In this document: piece after piece, positions 16,879 to 26,624 of the stretch
Numbering within the stretch: position 1 is the stretch's first letter
How the letters are laid out: each line of letters starts with the position of its first letter
Assembly (NCBI RefSeq): GCF_026151205.1
Contig: NC_087082.1
Coordinates: forward strand, 3,500,001-3,564,000
Origin: Bolinopsis microptera
Taxonomy: Eukaryota > Ctenophora > Tentaculata > Lobata > Bolinopsidae
DNA: 64,000 nucleotides
Reading direction: 5' to 3'
Notes under the pieces: generated by a model
What the model saw: the letters and a program-made list of their open reading frames with translations, nothing else
Databases searched by the model: none
Told to the model about the DNA's origin: nothing
Position numbers and translations under genes: made by a program

Positions 16879-17229
16879 CTAAATATCGTGCCCAAAAATT
16901 GAGGCTACAGTAAACAAATATTCGATCTTGCTAGAGTATGTTGAGTAGAAAGAACAGATATCGTGAAGTTGGGTATGGCAAGTCCTTCGCCTCTTAGCGG
17001 GTGTCTTACCAACACTCAACCTGTCGATATAAAAGTCAGTAATGACCTGCTGCTCTTTAATAAAGGTCCTGCGTCGCCTAAACGCCGTACTCAATCGGAG
17101 AGAAGTGTCGGAGAGGGAGAGATAACACATTATTCGTGGGAAGTTTGTGCTTGCAGCACCGCCAGGCAGATGTGAGGGTTGAATCCTTGACCTTCCTCCG
17201 ATCACAGTAGATGTATCCATTAGAGTCAA
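16879..17229 (-). CDS. Unrecognised open frame, candidate exon
   Basis: A 116-codon minus-strand frame in a stretch more GC-rich than its surroundings. The product is basic in its middle (AFRRRRTFIKEQQ) and its last third (KTPAKRRRTCH), has no domain I recognise and no clear membrane segment. A possible 5' splice donor follows FYIDR (TATCGACAG then GTTGAG), so it could be a first exon. A plus-strand frame of 70 codons (16963-17175) covers the same bases and is equally unproven. Could also be a remnant of a mobile element. Confidence 0.25.
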   Translation of the reverse strand: MTLMDTSTVIGGRSRIQPSHLPGGAASTNFPRIMCYLSLSDTSLRLSTAFRRRRTFIKEQQVITDFYIDRLSVGKTPAKRRRTCHTQLHDICSFYSTYSSKIEYLFTVASIFGHDI

Positions 17230-17977
17230 GTAGATGTTGAGATCCTGTCCGACCAGAGAATTGATTGATTAATTATACCGGCTTTTCTTTTGCCTTCTTT
17301 ATCTTATTACAGGTCGTCGAAATTAACAGAATATTACTTACTACCGCATATCTGTTCATTCGTCAATCGATTTTTCAGACGGACATGTCTCAGTCTGTAC
17401 TAACTTACTAATAACAGCAAATAAATGAGGTTAAACACAAAATTATTCTTTATAACAATAGTGGACTTTGAAATAACATAGAATCAGCAAAAGTTCCCTT
17501 TTTTAAAGATTGAAAACAAAAAAAATATGGATCGTCCTGTTCCAAGATTCGTATCTTTAAAAAATAAAAAGCAATCTTGGTGATCTGCCGATAGTTACAA
17601 AATTATTAACTAATGACGAGCCGATCCAAATTCAAACTCTATACAATTTATTTTGATCAACTCAATTAGATCGCGCAAGATTCACCGAAGCACAAAGCAA
17701 TGATCATGCGATCAATATCATAACCAAGTCGTAAACTTTTAGTAGTAGCACTAATTATAGTGTAACTGTGATCAACCTCGAAATGTATGGAACTTGATTA
17801 GAATGTTTTCATTTCATACCACTTTCATTAGAATTTCATCCCACACTATAGAATTTTCTGACCGCAGCTAGATAAAAATAGAGATAGTATCTAAATTTTG
17901 GATATTATTTGCCAGACGTTACCTGACCAAGGACAAAAGGAAATCGCGGCACGTGTGGAATCGCGATTTTCCCCATT
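17230..17977. other. AT-rich spacer
   Basis: No gene seen. Near 17930 is a sequence close to the end of the hAT MITE at 52306 (GGACAAAAGG..ATCGCGGC), suggesting a degraded relative with only one recognisable end. Confidence 0.45.
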
Positions 17978-18095
17978 CTCCGCGACAAATCGCGATTTTT
18001 GACGTTTGCTGCGACAAATCACGATTTTCTCAGATCCTCGCGACAAATCGCGATTATTTCAGTTCTTCGCGACAAATTGCGCAATTCCCTTTAAA
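17978..18095. repeat. Degenerate tandem repeat of CGCGACAAATCGCGATT
   Basis: Four units of about 29-31 bp, each with GCGACAAATCGCGATT or a close variant. CGCGA...TCGCG makes each unit self-complementary. It may be the interior of the degraded element whose end lies at about 17930. Confidence 0.7.
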
Positions 18096-18627
18096 ATTAA
18101 ATCTGAGGACCAAATTAGCGCATTCTCCTTTATATCTGAGGGCTAAACATCACGTTCTTTATAACTATTTACTATAAGTAAATGGAACCAATCACATCCA
18201 CAGCCTTCCGAATGTATGTACGGACTTTAGAAGCTCATAGTCATAATGATCAGGATTGCATGAAACATGAACAAACGTAGTTTTCAGAAAAACTTTGAAA
18301 AAATTTCGACTTAGAAAATGTTCGGTCCGAGTAATTCTCAATACGTACCTCTGATGTCAAAGCTCCCGCAAAGATGAGGAAATAAAATAATGTGTAATGT
18401 GTTACATGTTATGCATAAGGTTGGTTAGGCATAAGGTTAGTTAGGAGTTAATTTGTTAAGTGACATTGAATCATGAGATTTGGAACCATGAGAACATTGG
18501 TCAATTGTTAAGACAATCTTTGCCGACAACAGCTCATGTTCATGAGGGTAAAGGAAATTATATTTCTACGAACATAGTGATAGTGAAAAACTTATAGTTA
18601 TACAAAGGATACCACAATGCTGGCAAC
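18096..18627. other. Spacer before the lectin-like remnant
   Basis: AT-rich, no exon recognised. Lies upstream of the galactose-binding-like fragment on the plus strand. Confidence 0.4.
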
Positions 18628-19070
18628 ATGCCTGACGCTACTAATACTATTTGGTTAAATTTGACCCTTGACCAGGTTTACTGCGTGAACCAAGTGGTAA
18701 GATTGCCGGCCGGTCAAACTTGGAACTGCTCTCCGTCGGACTGCCCACCATACAATACAGAGGAACTTGGAAGAAACTGTGATAACTACCATGTTCGAAC
18801 TGACAGTCTACTTCAGTGAGGGAGCAAAGCCAGAACCGCGGTTGACCATTGTTAATGGTCTGGCCCGGCGCGCGCACTTGCCATTTCGAGAAGAAAGCGG
18901 CGCGCGCTACTTCGAAGAAATTTAGACGCGTAACATCCGTCAACAGAACCGGACAATCTAAACTTCCGGACTGTAAATACGGAGGTAAAGTCAAGATACG
19001 GAAAACTAATGGTACACATCTCGGAGGGCTCGAGGTAGTAATAACAAGGCAACAAGGTAAGATAATATAA
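18628..19070 (+). pseudogene. Broken galactose-binding (F5/8 or fucolectin-like) domain
   Basis: The first half (18628-18819) reads IWLNLTLDQVYCVNQVVRL, then Cys-rich sequence and CDNYHVRTD. The second half (about 18950-19070) reads CKYGGKVKIRKTNG and LGGLEVVIT. Together they follow the order of secreted galactose-binding-like lectin domains: a W.L.L...Y.V..V start, internal Cys pair, and a closing strand L..LEV. The halves are separated by a 102-bp GC-rich element (18842-18943) with a 9-bp target duplication. A TGA (18817-18819) lies just before the insertion, so the frame is broken independently of it. No signal peptide exon or neighbours were found. Domain assignment is by pattern only. 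Confidence 0.5.
18842..18943 (-). mobile_element. Family A palindromic mini-element, copy 1
   Basis: Reverse-oriented copy of the family that starts TTGACGGATGTTACTCGTC and ends CATTAACAATGGTCAA. The hairpin GACCATT-GTT-AATGGTC marks one end. The following nine bases, CAGAACCGG, recur in front as CAGAACCGCGG, a target duplication with two extra bases. It interrupts the lectin-like domain. Confidence 0.75.
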
Positions 19071-19257
19071 GTATAACATGCATTTCATGACGTATGTGTG
19101 ATGTGAAGTATTACTAATTACCTAGTTTTTGTTCTCCAAGTTTGACACACATAAAAAAAGTGTTTGTAGGGAATCGCACTACTTGCAAAATATTAGTATA
19201 ACCGCACCTATATGTTCATTGTTTCCTTGCAAACGATTGAGTAAGCTGCATTTGTCG

Positions 19258-19379
19258 TTGTAGCGCGATGTGTTACTGTGCCGCGCCGCGCACTCAATGA
19301 TGCTTCTCACAGCGACACAGATCGGCGAGATGCGCTACTGTGCCGCGCCGAGCTGAGATGAATTGACATCGTCAATTAA
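19258..19379 (+). mobile_element. Family C palindromic mini-element, copy 1
   Basis: Begins TTGTAGCGCGATG and ends TTGACATCGTCAATTAA. CATTTGTCG flanks both sides (19249-19257 and 19380-19388), an exact 9-bp duplication. Interior contains CTACTGTGCCGCGCCG twice and the three-base-loop hairpin TTGAC-ATC-GTCAA. Confidence 0.75.
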
Positions 19380-19506
19380 CATTTGTCGGTACGAAAATGA
19401 TCAACTTCGGTCTTCAAGACCGAAGTCTTGTCAGAGTACGACTATGGACAGATGGACTACGTTCTTGCTGGCCTGACACGCAACGTGAAACAATTTCACT
19501 CGTAGT

Positions 19507-19646
19507 TTGACGGATGTTACTCGTCTAAATTTCTTCGAAGTAGCGCGCGCCGCTTTCTTCTCGAAAGTGCTACGAAAGTGCTACGAAAGTGCTATGAAAG
19601 TGCTACGAAGTAGCGCGCGCCGGGCCAGACCATTAACAATGGTCAA
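19507..19646 (+). mobile_element. Family A palindromic mini-element, copy 2
   Basis: Begins TTGACGGATGTTACTCGTC and ends AATGGTCAA. ACTCGTAGT lies on both sides (19498-19506 and 19647-19655), an exact 9-bp target duplication. The interior has expanded by extra copies of the 11-mer AAGTGCTACGA, making it longer than its 102-111 bp relatives. Confidence 0.85.
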
Positions 19647-19775
19647 ACTCGTAGTTCGTTCACGGGACACTTGCAGTGTATCAAAATTAAAAATATTCAA
19701 GGATAATAAATATCTCTAAAATAATCCTAAAAATTATAAAATATGATTAATAAAATATCCTTAAATTATAAAACT

Positions 19776-19882
19776 TTGTATCACGTGGTGACCCCCACGG
19801 TCGCTTCACTATAGTGTATCGTCTTCGACGATACAGGGGAGCCGCGCACTTCGTGCGCGGCGGGTCATACAACGTATGACAA
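19776..19882 (+). mobile_element. Family B palindromic mini-element, copy 1
   Basis: Begins TTGTATCACGTGGTGACCCC and ends CATACAACGTATGACAA. ATAAAACT flanks both ends (19768-19775, 19883-19890), an exact 8-bp duplication. Three perfect hairpins with three-base loops lie inside: GTATCGTC-TTC-GACGATAC, CCGCGCAC-TTC-GTGCGCGG and GTCATAC-AAC-GTATGAC. Confidence 0.87.
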
Positions 19883-19969
19883 ATAAAACTGGCATCACAT
19901 GAATCCTCAATATAACAAAGCAACTATTACTAATGACAAAAGTTCCAAGTTAATGAAGTCATTCCCGAT

Positions 19970-20105
19970 CTCATTTTTAAATCCCGGGATTCGGGAATCC
20001 CGACCGAAATAAATCCCGGGATTCCCGAAAATCGGGAAAAATTTCCCGGATTCCCGAAAATCGGGAATTTCCCGGGACTTCCCGGAAATCGGGATTCTCG
20101 AACAT
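19970..20105. repeat. GGGATTCCCG palindrome cluster
   Basis: Dense repeats of CCCGGGATTCCCG and CCGAAAATCGGGAA, each self-complementary. Related runs occur in each 1539-bp unit (first at about 21990-22057) and at 51333-51440. They may be the eroded interior of a DNA element, but I could not find TIRs here. Confidence 0.6.
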
Positions 20106-20560
20106 TAAAAGTTTGTTAAAACAAATGGTACCAATCCTGGAGTTCGACTACGAGTTTAATAAAAGTGTACTTGTAGGGGGTGCACGACGCGATATAAAAA
20201 ATAAACTTGCTCGGATTTTAAAAATTGTTGTACTATTGTTTGTTGTTTTCTAGAGACTGTGAGAATTTTCACAATACCAAATTTGTCATACCTTTTTGGA
20301 AAGATCAGTGAATTTTGCCCATGTGCCATATTTGATGGTGCGCGGCTTTTGGAGCAGAAGTTGCTGTAAAAGTCGCGTAATTTGACCAAATTTGACAAAA
20401 TTCGTTGATTTTTGTCGTATTATTTGGATATATCTTTGATCTTTAGTTCCTTGAATGGGATCATTCTGAAAATTGGCGAAGACCTTTCAATAACAAATAA
20501 GGCTTTCACAACTGTCCGAAAAATTTGGTGGATATCGGATTTGATATAGTAATAAAAATG

Positions 20561-20682
20561 TTGTAGCGCGATGCACTACTGGGTCGCGCGCGCATCAAAT
20601 AATGCTTCTCGCAACCACCGTATGCAGATCGGCGACCACCGTATGCAGATCGGCGAGATGCGAAGGATTGACATCGTGAATC
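20561..20682 (+). mobile_element. Family C palindromic mini-element, copy 2
   Basis: Begins TTGTAGCGCGATGCACTACTG, as copy 1 does, and ends GATTGACATCGTGAATC. AATAAAAATG occurs directly before it (20551-20560) and after it (20683-20692), a 9-10 bp duplication. Contains two copies of ACCACCGTATGCAGATCGGC in tandem. Confidence 0.72.
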
Positions 20683-20778
20683 AATAAAAATGGGGCAAAA
20701 TACAATGCTTTTAGCTGTAACATAATGTTTGATGGTTGGATATGCTTTAAATTTTTCGGACACTTTCCTTGTAAGTTT

Positions 20779-20987
20779 TTGTATCACGTGGTGACCCCCA
20801 CTGTCGCTTCACTATAGTGGACGATACAGGGGGAGCCGCGCACTTCGTGCGCGGTTGTCATACGTTGTATGACCCGCCGCGCACGAAGTGCGCGGCTCCC
20901 CTTGTAGCGTCGAAGACGCTACAGTGAAGCGACCGTGGGGGTGACCACGTGATACAAGTGCGCGGCGGGTCATACAACGTATGACAA
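20779..20987. mobile_element. Family B composite: long perfect palindrome plus extra arm
   Basis: Two family B copies lie head to head, so that 20779-20956 reads TTGTATCACGTGG...CCACGTGATACAA, a palindrome close to 180 bp with slight asymmetry at the TATAGTG/GTAGCGTC part. A further family B end (GTGCGCGGCGGGTCATACAA...GACAA) follows. The whole is flanked by GTAAGTTT and GTAAGTCT, an 8-bp duplication with one mismatch, so it entered once and was rearranged later. Confidence 0.75.
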
Positions 20988-21100
20988 GTAAGTCTATGAG
21001 TAAGCTTACCAATTTTTGTTGCAATCGGAGGTCGGGAAGGATACTCAATATCTATTTGTTTGAAGAAAATTGTGCTGGCCGAAATTAGCGCTAAAAAACC

Positions 21101-21211
21101 TTGACGGATGTTACTCGTCTAAATTTCTTCGAAGTAGCGCGCGCCGCTTTCTTCTCGACGGCAAGTGCTACGAAGTAGCGCGCGCCGGGCCAGACCATTA
21201 ACAATGGTCAA
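21101..21211 (+). mobile_element. Family A palindromic mini-element, copy 3
   Basis: Begins TTGACGGATG and ends AATGGTCAA. TAAAAAACC flanks both sides exactly (21092-21100 and 21212-21220), a 9-bp duplication. This is the cleanest boundary evidence for the family. Confidence 0.88.
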
Positions 21212-21233
21212 TAAAAAACCATCCTACAGTCCA

Positions 21234-21327
21234 TTGTATCACGTGGTGACCCCCACGGTCGCTTCACTTCGACGATACAGGGGGAGCCGCGCACTTCGTG
21301 CGCGGCGGGTCATACAATGTATGACAA
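21234..21327 (+). mobile_element. Family B palindromic mini-element, copy 2
   Basis: 94 bp, TTGTATCACGTGG to ATGTATGACAA, with exact 8-bp flanks ACAGTCCA (21226-21233, 21328-21335). It lacks the GTATCGTC hairpin present in copy 1, so that stem has been lost or gained cleanly. Confidence 0.87.
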
Positions 21328-21524
21328 ACAGTCCACAGTCGGCATGCGCGGCTCACTGTCGATGGCGCACTACCTAGTACTTGAAGTAGTATATAGAGTG
21401 TCAATTGCAATTTTGATTAGAATTTTTTGGACTTAATTTCAATGAAGAGGATTTTATCAAAGACGTTAGCTCTGAGCTCGTGAAAAGATAAATCCATTGG
21501 TTGACGATGTCAACCCATCGAGAT

Positions 21525-21607
21525 CGTTACCTGGGGACCCCAGGCTATTATGTTCATTAACCGAATAGAGATTAGGCGGAATGACAGGCTGAGCGCGGCC
21601 CAGTAAC
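21525..21607 (+). repeat. GTTACCTGGGG...CCCAGTAAC element nested in a palindromic element
   Basis: 83-bp segment with short inverted ends GTTAC/GTAAC. GAGATC precedes (21519-21524) and follows it (21608-21613), so it appears to have inserted into the sequence ATCGAGATCGTTGCTC, which is uninterrupted (reverse strand) in the element at 22365-22486. A diverged copy is at 4790-4884. Confidence 0.6.
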
Positions 21608-22058
21608 GAGATCGTTGCTCTGCTTCGCACAGCAACGATCGACGATGCGAAGCAAGAATGCTAGTTCGCGCGGCGCGTCGAAGCGGCGAAGTCCTCCAAA
21701 TAAATCCCAAATCCACTGATATTTCATGATCCACCTCAGGTTGTTCATTGTTCATTGCTCTTTTGTTTTTGATTCTGAGTCATTATCTATATTTTGAATC
21801 TTCATCGTCGAGCAGTCAAAGCAGTTAACTCTGCCGAGTCAGGGTCTTCAGTGGTATTTTATTTGTCTTTGCGATGAGTGTTATATCATGATCATTTATT
21901 ACCCAGCGTGAGCATCGAAGATTCGAGCATTATCAAGCTAATCTAGGCGCTAAAATTATTAAAATTACATTGCCTAAAATTTCCCGAAATTCGGGAAAAT
22001 AAAAAAATTTCCCGGTCGGGAATTTCAGGTCAAAAATGAAAAATGGTCGGGAAATCCC

Positions 22059-22162
22059 TTGTCATACGTTGTATGACCCGCCGCGCACGAAGTGCGCGGC
22101 TCCCCCTGTATCGTCAGGACGAGCCATAGTGAAACGACCGTGGGGGTCGCAACGTGATACAA
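22059..22162 (-). mobile_element. Family B palindromic mini-element in the 1539-bp unit
   Basis: Reverse copy, TTGTCATACGTTGTATGACC to AACGTGATACAA, repeated at +1539 and +3078. The GTATCGTC stem is mutated (GTATCGTCAGGACGAGCC) and no target duplication is visible, so this copy is older or rearranged. Confidence 0.75.
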
Positions 22163-22364
22163 TATTTTATCAATTCACCTAACCATGTGCTTTCGCGCCA
22201 CTTCGGGCGCGCTTGTTCATTGTTTCACAAGTCAAGTTTTTACCGCCGTGAGGCGGGCGCGTGCTACTGTAAGCGCAAGGGCTCTGGATAGAGCAATTTT
22301 ATCAATATCATAGACCGAGTATCTGTATAGACCAACTATTCAATATTTCGACGGTACGTATGTG

Positions 22365-22486
22365 TTGGGGGACTTCGCCGCTTCGACGCGCCGCGCGAGC
22401 TAGCATTCTTGCTTCGCATCGAAGCATCGTCGATCGTTGCTCTGCTTCGCAGAGCAACGATCTCGATGGGTTGACATCGTCAAATA
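22365..22486 (+). mobile_element. Family D palindromic mini-element in the 1539-bp unit
   Basis: Begins TTGGGGGACTTCGCCGC and ends TTGACATCGTCAAATA. ACGTATGTG flanks both sides (22356-22364, 22487-22495), a 9-bp duplication. It carries a perfect 14-bp stem with TTC loop at 22432-22462 (GATCGTTGCTCTGC arms) and GCTTCG-CAT-CGAAGC. Copies follow at +1539 and +3078; an inverted partner starts near 21500. Confidence 0.75.
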
Positions 22487-25400
22487 ACGTATGTGTTGAC
22501 ATACGCTGTAACCCCGGCCCTTTTGAGCGCGCGCGAAGCGCGCGCGGCCGGCCGGCGTGCACGAGAGGTATATACAACGTGTAGCAACGTATGTGATACT
22601 AGTACTACTAGTACTACTGGTATGTGATACGTATGTTAATTATTATACTACTTATACGCATAGTTAATTTACAAATATCATAGGTACACAATAATGACTT
22701 ACTTATGATTAGCACGGAATGCTTTTTATTAATTACTATTAGTAATTAATTACTAAGCTAATTATTCTGAACGTTATTTACCCTTGACATAGAAAGAAAA
22801 CGATCATTTTTATATTTCTTGAATTAAATTGGCAGTTATATCCACAAATAACATTATTACATACAGTTTGAAGGTCCCACCTGAATTTAAACGAATATGA
22901 ATTAGGGATCCCGACGAATAACTCAACTAGTCCTGAAAAGCAGCTGTAACTGATAACTGTTCATATTTTTGGTTCATAATTTATAGAATCATTTGTCTTT
23001 GCTTACGATGGAGTCTGACTCTTTCCTTAAAATGTGTAAAAATACGCTTATCACGAACAATTAAGTCTTCGTGGGACCCCAGGCTATTATGTTCATTAAC
23101 CGAATAGAGATTAGGCGGAATGACAGGCTGAGCGCGGCCCAGTAACGAGATCGTTGCTCTGCTTCGCACAGCAACGATCGACGATGCGAAGCAAGAATGC
23201 TAGTTCGCGCGGCGCGTCGAAGCGGCGAAGTCCTCCAAATAAATCCCAAATCCACTGATATTTCATGATCCACCTCAGGTTGTTCATTGTTCATTGCTCT
23301 TTTGTTTTTGATTCTGAGTCATTATCTATATTTTGAATCTTCATCGTCGAGCAGTCAAAGCAGTTAACTCTGCCGAGTCAGGGTCTTCAGTGGTATTTTA
23401 TTTGTCTTTGCGATGAGTGTTATATCATGATCATTTATTACCCAGCGTGAGCATCGAAGATTCGAGCATTATCAAGCTAATCTAGGCGCTAAAATTATTA
23501 AAATTACATTGCCTAAAATTTCCCGAAATTCGGGAAAATAAAAAAATTTCCCGGTCGGGAATTTCAGGTCAAAAATGAAAAATGGTCGGGAAATCCCTTG
23601 TCATACGTTGTATGACCCGCCGCGCACGAAGTGCGCGGCTCCCCCTGTATCGTCAGGACGAGCCATAGTGAAACGACCGTGGGGGTCGCAACGTGATACA
23701 ATATTTTATCAATTCACCTAACCATGTGCTTTCGCGCCACTTCGGGCGCGCTTGTTCATTGTTTCACAAGTCAAGTTTTTACCGCCGTGAGGCGGGCGCG
23801 TGCTACTGTAAGCGCAAGGGCTCTGGATAGAGCAATTTTATCAATATCATAGACCGAGTATCTGTATAGACCAACTATTCAATATTTCGACGGTACGTAT
23901 GTGTTGGGGGACTTCGCCGCTTCGACGCGCCGCGCGAGCTAGCATTCTTGCTTCGCATCGAAGCATCGTCGATCGTTGCTCTGCTTCGCAGAGCAACGAT
24001 CTCGATGGGTTGACATCGTCAAATAACGTATGTGTTGACATACGCTGTAACCCCGGCCCTTTTGAGCGCGCGCGAAGCGCGCGCGGCCGGCCGGCGTGCA
24101 CGAGAGGTATATACAACGTGTAGCAACGTATGTGATACTAGTACTACTAGTACTACTGGTATGTGATACGTATGTTAATTATTATACTACTTATACGCAT
24201 AGTTAATTTACAAATATCATAGGTACACAATAATGACTTACTTATGATTAGCACGGAATGCTTTTTATTAATTACTATTAGTAATTAATTACTAAGCTAA
24301 TTATTCTGAACGTTATTTACCCTTGACATAGAAAGAAAACGATCATTTTTATATTTCTTGAATTAAATTGGCAGTTATATCCACAAATAACATTATTACA
24401 TACAGTTTGAAGGTCCCACCTGAATTTAAACGAATATGAATTAGGGATCCCGACGAATAACTCAACTAGTCCTGAAAAGCAGCTGTAACTGATAACTGTT
24501 CATATTTTTGGTTCATAATTTATAGAATCATTTGTCTTTGCTTACGATGGAGTCTGACTCTTTCCTTAAAATGTGTAAAAATACGCTTATCACGAACAAT
24601 TAAGTCTTCGTGGGACCCCAGGCTATTATGTTCATTAACCGAATAGAGATTAGGCGGAATGACAGGCTGAGCGCGGCCCAGTAACGAGATCGTTGCTCTG
24701 CTTCGCACAGCAACGATCGACGATGCGAAGCAAGAATGCTAGTTCGCGCGGCGCGTCGAAGCGGCGAAGTCCTCCAAATAAATCCCAAATCCACTGATAT
24801 TTCATGATCCACCTCAGGTTGTTCATTGTTCATTGCTCTTTTGTTTTTGATTCTGAGTCATTATCTATATTTTGAATCTTCATCGTCGAGCAGTCAAAGC
24901 AGTTAACTCTGCCGAGTCAGGGTCTTCAGTGGTATTTTATTTGTCTTTGCGATGAGTGTTATATCATGATCATTTATTACCCAGCGTGAGCATCGAAGAT
25001 TCGAGCATTATCAAGCTAATCTAGGCGCTAAAATTATTAAAATTACATTGCCTAAAATTTCCCGAAATTCGGGAAAATAAAAAAATTTCCCGGTCGGGAA
25101 TTTCAGGTCAAAAATGAAAAATGGTCGGGAAATCCCTTGTCATACGTTGTATGACCCGCCGCGCACGAAGTGCGCGGCTCCCCCTGTATCGTCAGGACGA
25201 GCCATAGTGAAACGACCGTGGGGGTCGCAACGTGATACAATATTTTATCAATTCACCTAACCATGTGCTTTCGCGCCACTTCGGGCGCGCTTGTTCATTG
25301 TTTCACAAGTCAAGTTTTTACCGCCGTGAGGCGGGCGCGTGCTACTGTAAGCGCAAGGGCTCTGGATAGAGCAATTTTATCAATATCATAGACCGAGTAT

Positions 25401-26150
25401 CTGTATAGACCAACTATTCAATATTTCGACGGTACGTATGTGTTGGGGGACTTCGCCGCTTCGACGCGCCGCGCGAGCTAGCATTCTTGCTTCGCATCGA
25501 AGCATCGTCGATCGTTGCTCTGCTTCGCAGAGCAACGATCTCGATGGGTTGACATCGTCAAATAACGTATGTGTTGACATACGCTGTAACCCCGGCCCTT
25601 TTGAGCGCGCGCGAAGCGCGCGCGGCCGGCCGGCGTGCACGAGAGGTATATACAACGTGTAGCAACGTATGTGATACTAGTACTACTAGTACTACTGGTA
25701 TGTGATACGTATGTTAATTATTATACTACTTATACGCATAGTTAATTTACAAATATCATAGGTACACAATAATGACTTACTTATGATTAGCACGGAATGC
25801 TTTTTATTAATTACTATTAGTAATTAATTACTAAGCTAATTATTCTGAACGTTATTTACCCTTGACATAGAAAGAAAACGATCATTTTTATATTTCTTGA
25901 ATTAAATTGGCAGTTATATCCACAAATAACATTATTACATACAGTTTGAAGGTCCCACCTGAATTTAAACGAATATGAATTAGGGATCCCGACGAATAAC
26001 TCAACTAGTCCTGAAAAGCAGCTGTAACTGATAACTGTTCATATTTTTGGTTCATAATTTATAGAATCATTTGTCTTTGCTTACGATGGAGTCTGACTCT
26101 TTCCTTAAAATGTGTAAAAATACGCTTATCACGAACAATTAAGTCTTCGC

Positions 26151-26624
26151 TTAAAGATTATACGACGTCCTTTGACCCTCAATGACAATATGTGCGATTT
26201 TAAGGCCCGAAAGTCGTGATTCGAACTTCGACCGAGTTAGTGATTTACTAAATGATAGATACTACGATAGACTGGTGAATGTAATGAAATTTAAGTTAGA
26301 CGGTATGTTATTTGTATACAAAACTTTATCGACGATATTTAAAAATTTGGGATTTATTTAGCCTATGAACTTATTATAAGGTCTCATTATATATATTTAA
26401 TCAACCAAATACATATTAAGAAGTTAAACCTGAAACAAATACCATGTCCGAAATTGTTAAAAATTTATTCCAGTGATTTTCAGGGTGAAAATTATATATT
26501 CGCAAAATATACAGTTGCAGTTTGTCTGATATCTCAACTAAGTCAACTTTAAAATAAATCTGAGCTGTTTTACTTTTAGAATTTGAATATGTCATTGTCT
26601 CCGTGGTTCACACTCAAACAAAAT
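26151..26624. other. 3' flank of TOPBP1
   Basis: AT-rich. AATAAA on the minus strand occurs near 26465 and 26350 and would serve TOPBP1. No other feature seen. Confidence 0.45.

Larger units (their letters stand above)
21533..26150 (+). repeat. Three tandem copies of a 1539-bp unit
   Basis: The segment starting GGGACCCCAGGCTATTATG and ending GAACAATTAAGTCTTCG is present three times in direct repeat, starting near 21534, 23073 and 24612. The copies look identical wherever I compared them. Each unit holds a reverse family B element, a family D element, GGGATTCCCG-type repeats and about 550 bp of AT-rich sequence. Unit borders fall inside the GTTACCTGGGG element, not at a TE end. Open frames inside it (for example 22308-22577) are read through palindromes and are not genes. 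Recent tandem duplication or an assembly duplication are both possible. Confidence 0.93.

Noticed and set aside
22308-25662. Threefold repeated 62-89 residue proteins on both strands
   Set aside because: They read through GC-rich hairpins in the tandem 1539-bp unit, occur on both strands at once and resemble no family.
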